From NCBI GenBank assembly GCA_028291285.1, contig JAQGIJ010000592.1, forward strand, positions 1 to 6,700: 6,700 nucleotides of DNA. The letters run 5' to 3'. The notes under the pieces were generated by a model, which did not search any database, was not told where the DNA came from, and worked only from the letters and a program-made list of their open reading frames with translations. Both the position numbers and the translations under genes were made by a program. This document shows positions 6,335 to 6,700 of this stretch, piece after piece (the stretch's first letter is position 1; every line of letters begins with the position of its first letter). The stretch is from Phenylobacterium sp. (lineage in GTDB: Bacteria > Pseudomonadota > Alphaproteobacteria > Caulobacterales > Caulobacteraceae).

Positions 6335-6700
6335 TCAGCTGGCGCGCGGGCGGAAGCGCGGGAGCACGATCCCGGGCCTGGGTTCCTCGAAGACGACCTC
6401 GACCGGCATGCCGATCTTCACGTCCTCGTTGGCGACGCCGACCAGGTTGGAGACGAGCTTCACCGGGACGTCGTCCAGCGTCACAACGATGACGTTGTAG
6501 GGGACCGTCTCGGCCAGCGCCGGATGCACCGGGTGGTGGGCGATGGTGTAGGAGTAGACCGTCCCCTTGCCGCTCACCGGCGTCCAGACGTAGTCGAACG
6601 ACTGGCAGTTGGGGCAGGTGGGCCGCGGCAGGTGGCGGAAGGTCTGGCAGTGCGGGCACTGCTGGATCGAGAGCACGCCGCGGGCGCAGGACTCCCAGTA
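6335..6700 (-). CDS. Zn-ribbon/OB-fold DUF35 protein, 5'-partial
   Basis: A DUF35 (ChsH2 C-terminal-like) protein made of a zinc ribbon and an OB-fold. These are known as partners of thiolase-like enzymes, needed for their stability or acyl-CoA binding. The visible 121 residues hold a rubredoxin-like zinc ribbon, CPHC (15-18) and CPNC (29-32), counted from the first residue at the window edge, followed by a beta-rich OB-fold (GKGTVYSYTIAHHPVHPAL, then PYNVIVVTLDDVPVKLVSNL) and a short basic tail. A GTG at 6676 could be taken as the start, but the frame continues to the edge as YWESCARG, matching the conserved FWE...G lead-in of the family, so the true start lies outside. It ends 16 nt before the thiolase-like gene, its likely complex partner. 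No MaoC-like hydratase domain is fused on the visible side; one could lie upstream. Confidence 0.92.
   Translation of the reverse strand, partial: YWESCARGVLSIQQCPHCQTFRHLPRPTCPNCQSFDYVWTPVSGKGTVYSYTIAHHPVHPALAETVPYNVIVVTLDDVPVKLVSNLVGVANEDVKIGMPVEVVFEEPRPGIVLPRFRPRAS

Noticed and set aside
5254..6492. Plus-strand open frame opposite the thiolase-like and DUF35 genes
   Set aside because: Val/Gly/Arg/His-rich with no motifs; it spans two genuine minus-strand genes.
6335..6676. GTG at 6676 as the start of the DUF35 protein
   Set aside because: The frame continues upstream with YWESCARG, which matches the conserved lead-in of the family, so the gene is cut by the window edge.
1..6700. CRISPR, tRNA, rRNA, insertion sequence or prophage content
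   Set aside because: Nothing on either strand resembles regularly spaced repeats, cloverleaf tails, transposase motifs or phage genes.

Overview
The window is very GC-rich with strong G/C preference at third codon positions. Every gene I can support lies on the minus strand, so transcription runs from the right edge to the left. Gene style and protein sequences suggest an alphaproteobacterium, perhaps a Caulobacterales or Phenylobacterium-like organism. That placement is an impression from sequence style, not a database result. I see no tRNA, rRNA, CRISPR array, insertion sequence or phage gene, and no gene-free stretch longer than about 136 bases.

In transcription order: (1) 6335-6700, a Zn-ribbon/OB-fold DUF35 protein whose start lies beyond the right edge; (2) 5131-6318, an SCP-x/lipid-transfer-type thiolase-fold protein in which the usual thiolase catalytic residues appear replaced; (3) 3869-5044, a normal thiolase with Cys/His/Cys intact; (4) 2200-3732, a 14-helix EmrB/QacA-type (DHA2) exporter starting at GTG; (5) 1430-2176, a classical short-chain dehydrogenase/reductase; (6) 1-1405, the biotin carboxylase part of a biotin-dependent acyl-CoA carboxylase, which is broken by a frameshift near 654-670 and continues past the left edge. 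Genes 1-2 are 16 nt apart, 4-5 are 23 nt apart and 5-6 are 24 nt apart. The 86-nt gap at 5045-5130 and the 136-nt gap at 3733-3868 hold hairpins and possible expression signals, so the cluster may be three transcription or translation units rather than one simple operon.

The parts fit a catabolic route acting on CoA thioesters. An SDR could oxidise a hydroxyacyl-CoA or other alcohol, and the canonical thiolase could release acetyl- or propionyl-CoA. The DUF35/thiolase-like pair resembles the Ltp2-ChsH2(DUF35) retro-aldolase of steroid side-chain degradation. A carboxylase could handle a short or branched acyl-CoA. The exporter could remove a toxic substrate or by-product. The substrate cannot be read from the sequence.

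The best points for a second look are the frameshift in a carboxylase that otherwise keeps its key residues, the repurposed thiolase active site next to a normal thiolase, and the strong ribosome binding site that drives a 12-codon leader overlapping the exporter start.
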